NCBI GenBank assembly: GCA_916610825.1
Contig: OU744452.1
Span: forward strand, 13,682,110 to 13,746,109
From: Haliclystus octoradiatus
Lineage: Eukaryota > Cnidaria > Staurozoa > Stauromedusae > Haliclystidae
Direction of reading: 5' to 3'
Length of the DNA stretch: 64,000 nucleotides
Position 1 is the first letter of the stretch; every line of letters starts with the position of its first letter. Under the pieces are notes generated by a model. That model worked only from the letters and a program-made list of their open reading frames with translations. It made no database searches and had not been told where the DNA came from. The translations under genes and the position numbers were made by a program. Of the stretch, positions 1 to 11,874 are shown one piece after another.

Positions 1-3000
1 AATGAAAAATAAAAGATAAGATATTAATTTCTAAACATCACAATTTTCAAGATTAACCTTATTACGCAAAATGATACAATTCAACAGTAAAGCCACATAA
101 ATATTATTCACAATGAGGGCCAATTAAATCATAGAAAAGAGTCATGAGATAGTGTAGTGTGTGTAGTAATTTGGTTGAACATCATACTTGTGTTTAATGC
201 CAAGAATAACTTTATTGATATGAAGAAATATTCAATTGTTTAGATATAGTAAAGTATATACATACCTTGTGTTCTGATTATGAATAAAATTCAAATATTT
301 GTTAGAATAAATTTGAAGATAATATATGTTGCTCACAGCGTTCTAATCGAAAGATATGTGAATTGTAAACTGTTAACTTTGCCGTTATATACTCTTTTCA
401 AACGACACCGGTAATTATGGTGTATTGTACCATGAAATGAATATCATCAATTAATTACAATGCATTAATATTGTTGAAATGATGTATGTCGGAAATATCA
501 ACAATATCACAGCTTATTATAATATCAGGTCATAACAAAATATTTTGTAAAAACAAAAAATCAGTCTAGGAGTTCAAAAATACATTTACGCCGTATATAA
601 ACTAACGCTTTCTCTATTGTATTAATCGACTGTTATTGTTTGTTAAACAATAGTGACAATAGAAAATGAAATACAATCGAACAATAAAGTTTAAATATGG
701 CAGGCTAGCTCGATCGGGACGAGTGGGTGTTCGAAGCGCGTCAATAGCAATCTGTTGCCTATGGCAACTTATCCTTTTTTTCACACTCATACTATATCCT
801 TGTCTCATCATTAACTTGTATCTTTATTTTACACTGTATTCGTATGTCTACTAAGATATAAAGACCACTAATATCCTCCAATAAATATAATCTTCTTCCT
901 ATTGAAATGGGGAAGACAAATTTCTTGCTGATGTTTTCTAAATTTCCAGTCATATATGTTATATCAAAATAGGAAACTGTTACATATTTATTTTTCTCCT
1001 TCTTTCGATAATATAACATATATACGTCATTAAATAAACAAAAATTAAATCCTCACAATTGAGGGAGAAATTCAGAATCGAAAATCTCTTTGTAACGTAC
1101 GTCATAAGCAATTGTATATTCTACTTGGAAATCGATCTTATGTTCTATTAATAGAAAATCTATTTCAGTCTTCGAGCTAAATTAATTGTTTCAAGTTCTC
1201 ATAATAATAGACCACACATAGATTTTCTATGATTTCATATAGATGTAACTTAAAACAGTTTTAATTTCAGGCCTATAGTAATTAATTTTACATAAATAGT
1301 GAAAATTGGTATTCAAATGTTCTTCAATTTTACTCTTCGAGGCTCGAAATGTTCTTTGAGCTACGAATATTGTATTTCTCTGAATTCAATGCTGCATGCA
1401 TTTCTTTTAAATATGATGCATTTTATATGCGTGATGCCCCAATTATTCCTATGTATGTAATGTATTCAGTTTTGAAAAATCTTCAGATTTAATTTGTTTA
1501 AATGTCGGCAGTTTTGAGCCAAAACTTATAAAACTTATAAAAATATAAATTGCCTATATACGATTATATGAACAGTTGTATGTTTGAAAATAATGTTTCA
1601 AGGTTCTTCAAGAGGGATATCTATTATAAAATATACTGGAAAAGGTGTATTGAACTTTATAATCGTAGCATAATCTCAATGATGTGCTTTGATCTCTGTT
1701 TAGCATGATACTTTTATAGCGGCTTTAATACAAATATAAAAATGGTTCATTCTATTCTAAGTTTAATTATCAGAGTAAATCAGTAGGTTATCGTGATCTC
1801 CAGGTACAGTCTTTCTATATGTAAAGTTAACGTTTGTAGTTGCTTTTTATAACTTGTCAAATTTTTCTGAGCCTGGTTTTGTACTTAATCTGTTACGGTC
1901 AAACTCAATTAATTCTCCATTATTTATTTCAAAATCGAAAATATTAGGTGCTCTAATAATGCATTTTCGGCATGCCTCAAAACATATTTTCAAATCTCTA
2001 CTTTTACAGACACGAAAACATTTGAATTGTCCTATTTAACAAAATGAAACAATTAATATCATCTAAAATAATTAAATATACTACTGAAATATTTCATTTG
2101 CAATTATAGTACTGTATTGCGTCTAACTGTGATCTAAACATATTTGATATTAACAGGGAAATTAATGATTTCTATTTTCTTTACATAATTGCTTATTTCA
2201 TTTTGGTAATAATCGCGCTCTACATATTGGCCATATTGATGTACGTTTGATTGTCCCTGGGAGATTTGAAATGTTATTTGTTTAAATATTAAATGATTAT
2301 TGATAAATATAATGCAATATTCTATCATTTCCTAATTAAATATAGTAGCACGATATTATAGATTGATACGTATTACGCATCGCATGCACGAATCATTCTA
2401 TGTTAAATTTGGAATATGAATAATTAATCTATATCTACCTTAATGACACATAAAATTTATTTCAACTCGAAAATCTATTTGAAATCATTTTATTTGATAT
2501 TCCATTCATTCGTTTGAACTATTTTAGAATGCAAAATATGTTTCAATGTTTGGAATTTTGTTGGCATTTTTAAAATTGTTTGAAATGTAGAGTTTTGAAT
2601 ATAAATACCATGTAAAATTATAAATCATTTTCTTTCTGACTTGCCTGTAGATGAAATAAAGATAATTTCGAAATATTGCAAACCTCTGTGTTATTTTTTA
2701 TCGCATATCATTACTATGAAGCATAAAAAAAGAATTACCCATTCAATAAATATAAATATACTTGATAATTAAAATTACGCTCCCAACTTTATATAGCAAT
2801 ATTTACAAATATTTTTATAGATTTGAGCCTGAATTCTTCTACACAATCAAATTTCCTCTTTTCAAATTCAAATGATTATCTGGCACGTGAGCGTGACTAT
2901 AGATAGAAGTAGTAATTATATAGTATTAGCATTATTGGTATCCAAAATGTGCGCTGCTTGCTTTAGACACCTTGTAGATGATTGTATGTTTTATCAGAGT

Positions 3001-5249
3001 ACTCTTTAAAATACTTTCAGATAATATTATTATGGAAGTAAGGATATGAAAATGCGAGGATTTTATACGTAAGATTTCATTATTCATTCATTTCAAAATC
3101 ACATGAGTAATTCTTTCCTGTATGGTCCTTACAATACAGTATATATATAGTTCCTTCATCATCATATGTTGTATTTAATCTAGTTCCTCACTTACACTTG
3201 GAGTATAGCTATAGCATTAGTTACCAAAATATATGTTTTACAAGAATCCGAGTAGTTACAATTTAAAAAGAATATGTATATACAGTATATACAATATTAC
3301 AAAATAATGATAATAAATCTATTTATAAAATATCGTTATAAAGTTCAGACAAAGATAAAGTATTTAAAAATGTTCATTGCTTTATCTATTTTTTGCCAAC
3401 TTTAATCATCATACATTCTATTTTTGGTGTAAAACACTCTATGGTTTTATCGCAGAACATTTTAAAAACTGAAAAATTATAAAAATGATTTAGAAATAGA
3501 ATGCCACGTATATCAACTTCAGCAAAATATAATCACACAGTTTTATGAATTTCACGAATCAAAGCAAGACGGTCAAATCCAATATACAAAAAAGTGAAGA
3601 CAGTGTTTTCTTGTTATATGCGCTCTTTGTGTGCACTACTGTACATATATAACGACTATACTACTTTGTTCATCTTCTCATTGACTCTCTTTTAATGTAT
3701 AGACATAATACTATTCTTCATTTTCGATGACGTAAACAAGATATAACTATAGGTTGATTAACTATACTGTCAGACGCAGTATAATATCTATATATATATA
3801 TATATATAGAAAGGTCCGTTTAGTACGAACTTAATCTCTTAATCTTTGAGTTAGCCTATCTATATCGCTCTGCATTTGGCATTGAGCACAAATTCATGAT
3901 ATATTTTTCAATTTGAGGGAATTATCACATGCTGTGGATTCTAAGTCAAATAATTTGAATAGAATAGCAAACTCCTATCAAATACATCAAAGATTTGCCA
4001 AGTTCTGAACTGTAAAATCTCAAAATGCACTTCTGTTTACCGGCGGTGTACCATTTCGAAAATCTTGCTAATCAAAAATGCCAATTGGGCACCTCACGGC
4101 AGGGGTACCTCACAGCTGGAAACCGAAATTTGCACAGCAGGAGCCAAAGTTGAAAAATTGATACCCGATGCCAAAATGATACCTAAAAATATGAAACATC
4201 CCGTATAGCGCCTAAATGGAAGTCTACCCCCGGGCTGTGTACGCTTGTAGAGTATGACTAACTATTGCATATATAAAGGAACAAGGAAATGGCCCCTTCT
4301 TCTGTCACGTTCAATATAGAGAGGGAACCGTGAAGTCCTAACCATCCCGTGGCTCTGGCGCAGATTTGTTCGTAAATGATTGCATGATGCCTGTAAAATT
4401 CAGACCATCGAATGTTCCAGTATTAAAGCTGCCTCCAATTTTAATTTTACAAATATAATGACAAATTTACTTGAGTTATATTCGATGATTTTAAAGTCAA
4501 ACAAATGTTAATTAACATTTTGCCTTATTCTGTTATTCCGCAGTTTTTTTTAAATGGACACTGTTGTTATTATAATTGACATTTGATTTGATTAATGTTC
4601 TGCCTCGAAGCAAAAATATGCATATACTGTACTAGTATACGTATACGTCAGTACAGGAATAAAACGGTTGTATGGATAATATTAGTCGGGCGTTGCAAAG
4701 TAAAATGGTGATAACACTGCAGGGTATGTTTTTAAATGTATGAAAACAGGATGTTTTTGGAGATACGTTAGTTGATCAATATTTTTTATTACATTTAATG
4801 ATCTTCACATCAAACAATTTCATTATATAACCTTATTAAGCATTATTCTGTTTCTATAATCAATTAATCGATGTTTGTATCGTTGTCTAGAAATTTGAGT
4901 CATTAATCATTGTAAAGCCAATATAAATTATTGAACAAATCAACAAGTAAGCGGCTAGACGTGATATTTTATTTTAAAAATAATTGTTTTAAAAGTTTGA
5001 TAATTTTATTAATAAAAATGTCATGTAAAAAATTTGAAAAATTGTGCTACTTAGGAAACTTCGGGAATTTATCACTATTTGTTTAGTATGTGATTACATC
5101 AGCTGCAGCAGCGCATTTATAGGCATGCCAATATTTTTGCTAATTACACATTTACTAAGTTATGACATATTCCCTTCCCATGACACCACTTATGTACTTA
5201 TGTAGAGGGCACACAGGGCTCACTAATCTACACGATATCATGTGAGTGG
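1..5249. other. AT-rich host DNA, no gene recognised
   Basis: Only short open frames (75 codons or fewer) occur here, with no recognisable domain and no supporting signals. There are short AT runs such as (TA)n near 3790-3808. I see no tRNA or rRNA gene and no transposon coding sequence. It may be intergenic or a long intron. Confidence 0.6.
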
Positions 5250-5381
5250 GTTATCGGAATTTAGACCCACGAGTTCACTAACAACAAACGAGAAATCCAT
5301 ATCGTAAACGAGGCCACTAAGTTAAAGATATGGATTTCGAGTTTGTTGTTAGAGAACGAGTGGGTCTAAAGTTCGATGGTC
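5250..5381. repeat. Long inverted repeat (hairpin-forming)
   Basis: The stretch 5261-5303 (TTAGACCCACGAG... to ...AAATCCATATC) recurs as its reverse complement at 5327-5370 with few mismatches. Weaker complementarity extends outward to about 5250 and 5381. The loop is about 23 bp. It contains no open frame. It could be a foldback or MITE-type element or a hairpin source of small RNA; which one cannot be told from one copy. Confidence 0.75.
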
Positions 5382-6848
5382 CACGAATTAATAATCATGT
5401 AACATAACCTTTGTCTAGAACATCAATTATCTCTCATCAATTTCAATACAACAATGATTTGTTTTCTAATTTAATAGGTCATTGATTTTTCATTAAATAC
5501 AATTTGAATGAAAATCTTACGAATATCATTTCAAAATATGACGCGAGGATTTCAACAGTTGTTTTTCAAACATGTTTGCAATATTAAAAATATAGCAAGA
5601 GTTACATCTGAATATAGCAAGTCCCAAGCTGTTACTTTTTTGAATTTCTCAATTGAATTTTCAATTACAGAGTATGCATTTGATTTGATTTTATGAAGAA
5701 ATATTCAATCTGGGATATACCATAGACGTGCGGGATAGACCATAGATATATATATATTTGCCAATTACCAAATGCATGGCGTCTAGCAATTACTAACATA
5801 AAAACCAAAAGGGACTAATACACTAGCAGTATAAAATAACTAATTAATTAAAAATAAAGTTAATTGTATAGCTTTTACATGCGTATTATTAAATTTATCG
5901 TCTAATCGATAGGCTTCTGTCAATAAATTTTCCGATAATATCGAGTACTGGTATATCACCGCTCTGCGGGGTGTTTTTTAGGGTTGACATATTGAAAACA
6001 GGAATGTTTCTTTCCTTCAATTTCTTTATCAGCTCTTCTCGTAGATTGGCCATAGACTTACAGTATAGACCTATACCCGCACGCTTTTAGTGGTTGCCAT
6101 GGAATCTCGTGGGTTGTCCTGACATTCGAGTTTTTTTCAAGTGATTATTAAAAATATATACCGGATAAATTAATATTGATATAATGTATAATGGTATATA
6201 TGTTTTTGATCATAAATTAGAACAAGTGAAGCTTATAGTTATACAATTAACAAACATCTACTATATATATAGATACTATATTTTTGTTAAGGATGAATTA
6301 ACTTTTATTTAATTCAAGATAGTATTTAACCAATAGAAAACGATGCTATGAGACATTTTGGGTGCCATGAGACACTCAAGAGGCAAAATCACATGCCTAT
6401 AGGCTCGTGTTTTTTAAGTGCCGTTAAACGCTGAAATTTTGGCGTTTATCAACAAAAGAAAACTGCTGTATGAACTACGAACAGAAACATTGAACTAGGG
6501 AATTTTATAAATTAATGTTTAATCCCGGGTGTTTAATTTATGATTTTGTTTCAAAGTTATTGTGCTTTGTGTTATTAATTTAAGTTGAAGGGTATATTCA
6601 AGCGCTCTATCGATGAAAGCTGTTCTTCATATGAACGCCATTTTGTTTCATTTTGGGGCTTCAAAACAAAAGCCGTAATTTCACGATTTTACGCAGCCTG
6701 ACACAAACATCAATAACAACCAATCAGCGATCAGCATCACATTCGATGATTTTATAAAATGTAATATAACATGCATATTTCTATAGCGCCCTTTACGAGA
6801 AAATCACCACAACGGCGCTGTACATAGCCCATAGGAGAACAAGTTGCC
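5382..6848. other. Host DNA, nothing recognised
   Basis: AT-rich sequence with scattered stops in all frames and short (TA)n tracts near 5745-5758. I see no gene, RNA gene or mobile element here. Confidence 0.55.
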
Positions 6849-6914
6849 TTGAACCTTGACTTGAACCTTCACAATGAATTGAACCTTCACAATGAATTGA
6901 ACCTTGCGAATGAA
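6849..6914. repeat. 18-bp minisatellite
   Basis: The unit TTGAACCTTCACAATGAA is repeated in tandem at 6861-6878, 6879-6896 and, with changes, 6897-6914. A partial unit precedes it at 6849-6860. No function is apparent. Confidence 0.8.
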
Positions 6915-9644
6915 CTGAATTCAGTTTGACTTGTAACGTTGAACAGACTACCGTTAATATCATTCTTATACAACTACTATGCTATGTTAAATATATTCTG
7001 TACTTTTGTTCAAGGATGAATGAAACTAATTTATTTCTTATGTTTGTAATGTTTGTAAAGATATTAATCCCAGCTCCAATTTGATCTTTTGCAAATCACA
7101 AGAATATGCAGTTTAATTGCATATCAGAAATTATACTGTAATGCAGTCCCAGGAGGGTACCTCGATGTACTTTTTGTACAGGTATTTGGCATTTTGAGAA
7201 TCTTGCTATTAGTAGCCTCAAAGCTGCTGATTTTACTGGAAATGATGTGGGAATGATATGACAAAATCGCCAACACCAGACATTTTACGGCATGAATCCC
7301 AAATGGAGAATTGATTAAGTACCCCAAAATTATCGATGAAACCATGGCTATATTTATCAGACATGAGAATTTTCAGACTTTTAGCAAATTTCAGACTATT
7401 CTTACCTTTGTAAAACTCTATTTATCACTCTTTCCCATTGAAATTTATCAAGATATCCTACATTTCAGACTATTTTCAAATTTTGAATTCTCATGTCTGA
7501 TTTATCCAGCTTCTCTTGTAACCACGCTTTTCCTCCCACAAGTCTTTTTATTCCACAAATATGAAAATGTGAGAATAATTAATATCGGAGGTGAACAAGA
7601 GCAGGCAGCAGGAGTCAAACTTCGACTCCAGCGCCGGGAAGTATCCATATCTGAACAGGAGCCGGAGTTGAGTGAATGTCTTACCAGGCAGGAGCACTGG
7701 AGTCGTAGCCGGAGTCTAGGATATTTGCACTATTATATGTACTATTGAATTGGTTATGGATTTCAGATTATAAATAACAATAGCATTTATATAATTTGCT
7801 AAATTTTGAGTTGATAAATTAGATTTACTTTTCGGGATTTTACAGGAGTTTGTTGAAGCATTTGTAGGTCGAATCGGATTCCGGGTCTGAAAATACTGAC
7901 TCCATACACGGTGATACACCGTGGTTAGTGATACGCATGAGCTTTGATTCCAAGAAGCCAATATGCTCACAGAGACTCTCTGTAGTGTGGATTCTAAACT
8001 TGTAGTGCAGCGTAATCACTAAATTAAAAATTTATACGAATACTGTAGTATTCGAGAAATTGAACTTCTACAGAAGTTAACTATGATTAGCGGATTTTTC
8101 CGGGGTTTCGACACACAATGTATACACGATTACATTTAAAAAGCATTGAAGGAGAAAATATATATCCGATCTCAAAGTTAACAATCTCGACCACACCCTA
8201 TATTCAACTTACACCATTAATTAAGTATATATAACCGGTAATACAATTTCATTACATGGATGTTTTTTTACAATTCTAAATGAAATAATTAATTAGCTAT
8301 AATTAATCTTATGACATCCTCATTGTATACGTTACTGATATATTGTAGCATTCCAAATCATATATACAAACGCTTTGATTTCTTTTTATAAAGCAGTAGT
8401 AACAAACGAACTTGTGCAATTCAATTGAAATAAAGCTATTTTGTAATTATGTTGAAGCTAATTCACGTGTCGTATGGCATGTGTTTGGAAGTATGACGGG
8501 ATGTAACTATTTGTATATATGTCCGGCATCAATACAGGTCCTGCAGTCAAACAGAGATTGTTATTAAGTTAAAAAATGCAATAATGTTGTGGAATCAATA
8601 TTGTATGGAATGTGTTACGAGTATGAAGTTGAAGCAAATCATATTAATCACAATGCCTTGTAATGTTGATAAATTCTTTAAATATGGAAACGATAACATT
8701 GTTGGAACTTATACAGTCTGGTATCTATCATGTCTAATTATAAGAAGGAATTTCATAATTCTCTATTTGCGTTTTTCGAAGACTATATATACTTGTAATT
8801 AGGAAGAAAGTATACTTCCTAAAATATTATGTGAAGCGTCCCTGTCTTGTGCTGTATCCCTGTATGTCATCTTGTGTGTTCCTTTATTAAGGTTTACACT
8901 GATAATTAGAATTTAATTCGATTTATTCCTGTGGGGTTTCGCTAAACGTTTTTTTTTTCAATACGTCATTTCGTGTGTTATTCCATTGCATCCCCCTCAA
9001 TAACGCATTTCCTAAATTCAAATATTTTTGAACATGAGTCCCCCATCCATCACGTACTCAATTCTTTTTTATTTATTTAAATAAATTAAATGTGACGTAT
9101 ATATCGCGAACAGGAATTTTCATTGAAAGCAGTGTAATAGTAAATTATCTGTATGATCGCACGTCGCCATCAGGTCAATTCGACGTAGTATTTATCATTA
9201 TCATCATTTATTCAAAAACCTCCTTGTTTACACAAATAAATATGATGATTATGATGATTTTTAAATTAATTTTAGCACGTGTTGTGCATTGTTTTTATTC
9301 ACAATTTATTGAAAATTACTCCATTGCAAGCAGGGTGGCGGGAATGCTTTAAATCTTTAAATTCAATAACAATTATTACATAGTTTCTTTTCCTGCATCT
9401 GTTCAATTCAAAATATAACTTTTATTGTGGAAGATAGTCTAGGAATTTTGTTTGAGCTATTTGATCAATTAATTTCTTGTATTTCTTCCCAATAAATATT
9501 CTTATATCTTTATTGTACGTGATGTTTGACTTACGTATGTATAGCAATGACATATGTGTAGAAAACTTTGAATAAATTAATGTTTCTAAATTTGTAGTAA
9601 TTTATTTTTAGATATTCAATTTGATACAGTCAGCTTCCACGTGC
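6915..9644. other. Host DNA, no gene supported
   Basis: An open frame of 145 codons begins at 7311 (+), but its composition looks like chance and it matches no family I recognise. A more GC-rich patch at about 7590-7720, with several GGAG/GAGTC words, may be an old dispersed repeat. Nothing else stands out. Confidence 0.5.
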
Positions 9645-9851
9645 TTAAAGGAGCAAAAATGACCGGCAGGCGCTACGCACTTAGGATCACGTGCACGCCA
9701 ATTGTTTATAACACAATGTTCATTGTTGACATGAATTTTATTACAAGTTAGGCCTGCGTATAACAATTGTTTCAAAGCGAGACGGTTGAATTACGCTAAG
9801 CATAAATTCAACTTGTGCTCGCAGCGGTCGCCGGTCAATTTGCCCCTTTAA
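9645..9851. mobile_element. MITE-like element with imperfect TIRs and TTAA edges
   Basis: The left end (TTAAAGGAGCAAAAATGACC, from 9645) and the right end read on the opposite strand (TTAAAGGGGCAAATTGACC, from 9851 inward) are imperfect inverted repeats of about 35-45 bp. The whole is 207 bp and non-coding. Both edges carry TTAA, which could be a target duplication as for piggyBac-type elements, or simply part of the TIR. It lies about 200 bp outside element A. Confidence 0.55.
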
Positions 9852-10097
9852 GTAAAGTATTGCAGAACCAGCTCTGGTTGGCTGCATCGTCAAATCCGTA
9901 GAAACCTTCGGATAACCGCTAAATAGCTCAGTTTTAATGTTAGGAAAATTTCCGGTCTTTGACTTACTGCTATATAATTATATGCTGATATCAGCAGTGG
10001 CTGACAATATGCTTGGTTAATGGAATCCTAAAATATCTTCAACTCTTTTCTTCTAGTAGATGTATTTGACGGGTTCTGGGCCAGTCAATAGGCAACG

Positions 10098-10330
10098 ACG
10101 CAACGATCCGGAACTCCGGTAAAAAGCGCAACGATTTGCGCAACGATCCGGTCAACCACTCCGGTATTTGCGCAACGATCCGGTCAACCACTCCGGTATT
10201 TGCGCAACGATCCGGTCAACCACTCCGGTATTTGCGCAACGATCCGGTTTAGCGCAACGATCCGGTTTTAGCGCAACGATCCGGTTTTAGCGCAACGATC
10301 CATTAATCCGATTACCAAAAGCGCAACGAT
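10098..10330 (+). repeat. Iteron array in left TIR, core CGCAACGAT
   Basis: CGCAACGAT occurs ten times in direct orientation. Three successive units have the long form with CCGGTCAACCACTCCGGTATTT after the core (split as CCGGTCAACC and ACTCCGGTATTT); later units have the short form CCGGTTTA or CCGGTTTTA. Where a unit ending ATTT meets GCGCAACG the palindrome TTGCGCAA is created, four times in all. A role as origin, terminal-protein, integrase or transcription-factor binding array is inferred. Confidence 0.9.
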
Positions 10331-10367
10331 TGATTGACAACATGTCAATCATCCAGGGTTATAAAAG
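10331..10367 (+). promoter_or_regulatory. Palindrome plus TATA box of the left terminal promoter
   Basis: Perfect arms TGATTGACA and TGTCAATCA are separated by ACA (10331-10351). TATAAAAG follows at 10360-10367, and the ATG is 73 bp beyond it at 10440. The spacing suits a TATA-driven start near 10390. The same block is present in reverse at the right end, so both terminal genes appear to use identical promoters. Confidence 0.8.
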
Positions 10368-10439
10368 CCTCGTTTGAAAATCATTTCATTTCATTACAAT
10401 TTGACATACGGTATAGCAGTTGAGTTGTTTTTTTGCATA

Positions 10440-11246
10440 ATGGCTTCAATGAATGATTTGGAATATGCAAGGAATCCATATCCTGAGGTATTTGATTTTA
10501 AAGACCGTGACACCGATGTACATAAGAGAAGCTATGTTGAACGAAAGGTTACATCAGAGTCTGCACGTAAGCGATTGAAATTGGATATAGAAGAGCCAAG
10601 GAATACGTCAGTTGGGCTAGAATCCATGAGCAAAGCAGATTTATTAAAAAACCAACTTCATTGTGTGAGTCTTGGAAGAAATGCAGTCATGTATAGGTTA
10701 CCAGAAGATGGTAGTTTTATACCGGGTATGGTTATTCGAGACACTGGAGAGACATTATCGAAAGCATTTGGTGTAAAAAGCAGACCTATGATGAAAAGCT
10801 TATTCTTTGCGGCGTTGGCATTAATTCTCGTGAAGCAGAAAAAGCTATTACGTCAAGCAAAGTATGGGAACATAAAGAATGTTGTTACATTTTGCCAGCA
10901 ACTGAAGGAACAAGGCTACTTGGACAATATTATTGTAGATGACGGACCGGTGAATGAGCAGTGTAAAACGAAAATGGTTCGTCTGTACTCCTACGGTGAA
11001 AATGGGGAAGTAACGACGCAACTAACGGTGGAATTACACAACTACGAAGCTTATTCTAAATTCTCGTTAAGAAATAAAACGGTTGACGGTACAACTATAA
11101 CGGGTGTGAATTTATACCCAAGCGAACTTGTTAAAGCAATGAGACATTTGAATGGACAATTTGATTTTGTAACTAAAGAGTTATCTATGACCTTGAATGC
11201 TTCTACGGTGAATCATGTATGTACAGATAATGACAATTGGTTTTGA
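10440..11246 (+). CDS. Left terminal protein, unknown function (268 aa)
   Basis: First gene inside the left TIR, reading inward. The ATG at 10440 is chosen because it is the first after the TATA box at 10360; the frame is open upstream only through a TTG. I do not recognise a family. The N-terminal third is charged, with a nuclear-signal-like ARKRLKLD at residues 42-49. A hydrophobic patch LFFAALALILV (121-131) is too short for a convincing membrane span and is followed by basic KQKKLLRQAK. The C-terminal half looks like a folded beta-rich domain. An AATAAA lies at 11303. The first residues, MAS-MxDLE, are shared with the right terminal gene because they lie in the TIR. Position next to the end and own promoter suggest an early or regulatory role, but this is inference. 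Confidence 0.8.
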   Translation: MASMNDLEYARNPYPEVFDFKDRDTDVHKRSYVERKVTSESARKRLKLDIEEPRNTSVGLESMSKADLLKNQLHCVSLGRNAVMYRLPEDGSFIPGMVIRDTGETLSKAFGVKSRPMMKSLFFAALALILVKQKKLLRQAKYGNIKNVVTFCQQLKEQGYLDNIIVDDGPVNEQCKTKMVRLYSYGENGEVTTQLTVELHNYEAYSKFSLRNKTVDGTTITGVNLYPSELVKAMRHLNGQFDFVTKELSMTLNASTVNHVCTDNDNWF

Positions 11247-11874
11247 CTGTTAAATGTTAGTTTGAAATGTAAATCGATTTTTTTTGTATTGTTTATATTC
11301 TCAATAAAATATCGCGTGAGACAATTTATGAAATTTCTCAGTCTGAGCAACTATTGTGTCATCTGTCAATCATTCACAACTATTTAGTTTACACTTCAAG
11401 TGTTGACCGCTGTGTCTATATAGGATGTCATCATTATCGGAAATGGCTCGACCGCTGTGTCTATATAGGATATATTATTCTACTGGGGGAGGCACCCCGT
11501 ATAGATGGGAATTCATACCCAATTATCTTAATGTCATTCGTTCAAGTGATGCAATGAAACAAAGGTTTTTACCGACTACATGTATATAGAGTGACCACCG
11601 AGTCTGCCGGCTGTAGACAGGCTGCCTCGCAATGATGAGAAGCGTCGCGTATTGATGCTTCGCAAAGTGAACCTTGACACGTTTCAGATTTATGTCATCA
11701 ATCGCATGGAAGTAAGACAGACTTTATAACAAACTCGTCTCAAAGAGAAAGCATAAAAAGACAATCAGGTAAGACTCATATCAATGTATTCAACTAAGTT
11801 ATATTCTATTTACAAAAATTCATACTGATGAATCATACAGTTTGTTTTATCAGAAGCTATTTCGTGCAACTTGA
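11247..11874. other. Spacer between left terminal gene and protease
   Basis: It holds AATAAA at 11303-11308, two copies of a 22-bp repeat (GACCGCTGTGTCTATATAGG..) at 11405-11426 and 11450-11471, and a 44-codon open block at 11595-11729 (+) without a good start. Minus-strand transcripts of the capsid block must end near here. No gene is supported. Confidence 0.6.

Larger units (their letters stand above)
10055..10464 (+). repeat. Left terminal inverted repeat of element A (about 410 bp)
   Basis: Reverse complement of 42723-43150 (right TIR of element C), apart from a few substitutions and one iteron. It begins AGTAGATG; an AG...CT end is typical of Polintons. In order it holds an iteron array, a 9-bp-arm palindrome, a TATA box, a short leader and the first eight or nine codons of the left terminal gene. 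Homology stops at 10464, inside that gene. Confidence 0.93.

Noticed and set aside
7311..7748. 145-codon open frame as a gene
   Set aside because: No domain, no start or poly(A) context, and AT-rich chance-like composition.
7890..7925. Short hairpin CACGGTG...CACCGTG as a terminator or RNA gene
   Set aside because: Seven-base arms in eukaryotic DNA with no other support.
10098..10330. CRISPR array
   Set aside because: Repeats are directly adjacent or separated by repeated, not unique, sequence, and the context is a eukaryotic transposon TIR.
10374..10439. N-terminal extension of the left terminal gene from a TTG
   Set aside because: It lies at or before the expected transcription start after the TATA box, and the first ATG is at 10440. 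The same holds for TTG or GTG extensions of several minus-strand genes.
11776..11784. CAGGTAAGA as a real splice donor after the left terminal gene
   Set aside because: It is a good donor match, but no matching open exon and acceptor could be paired with it.
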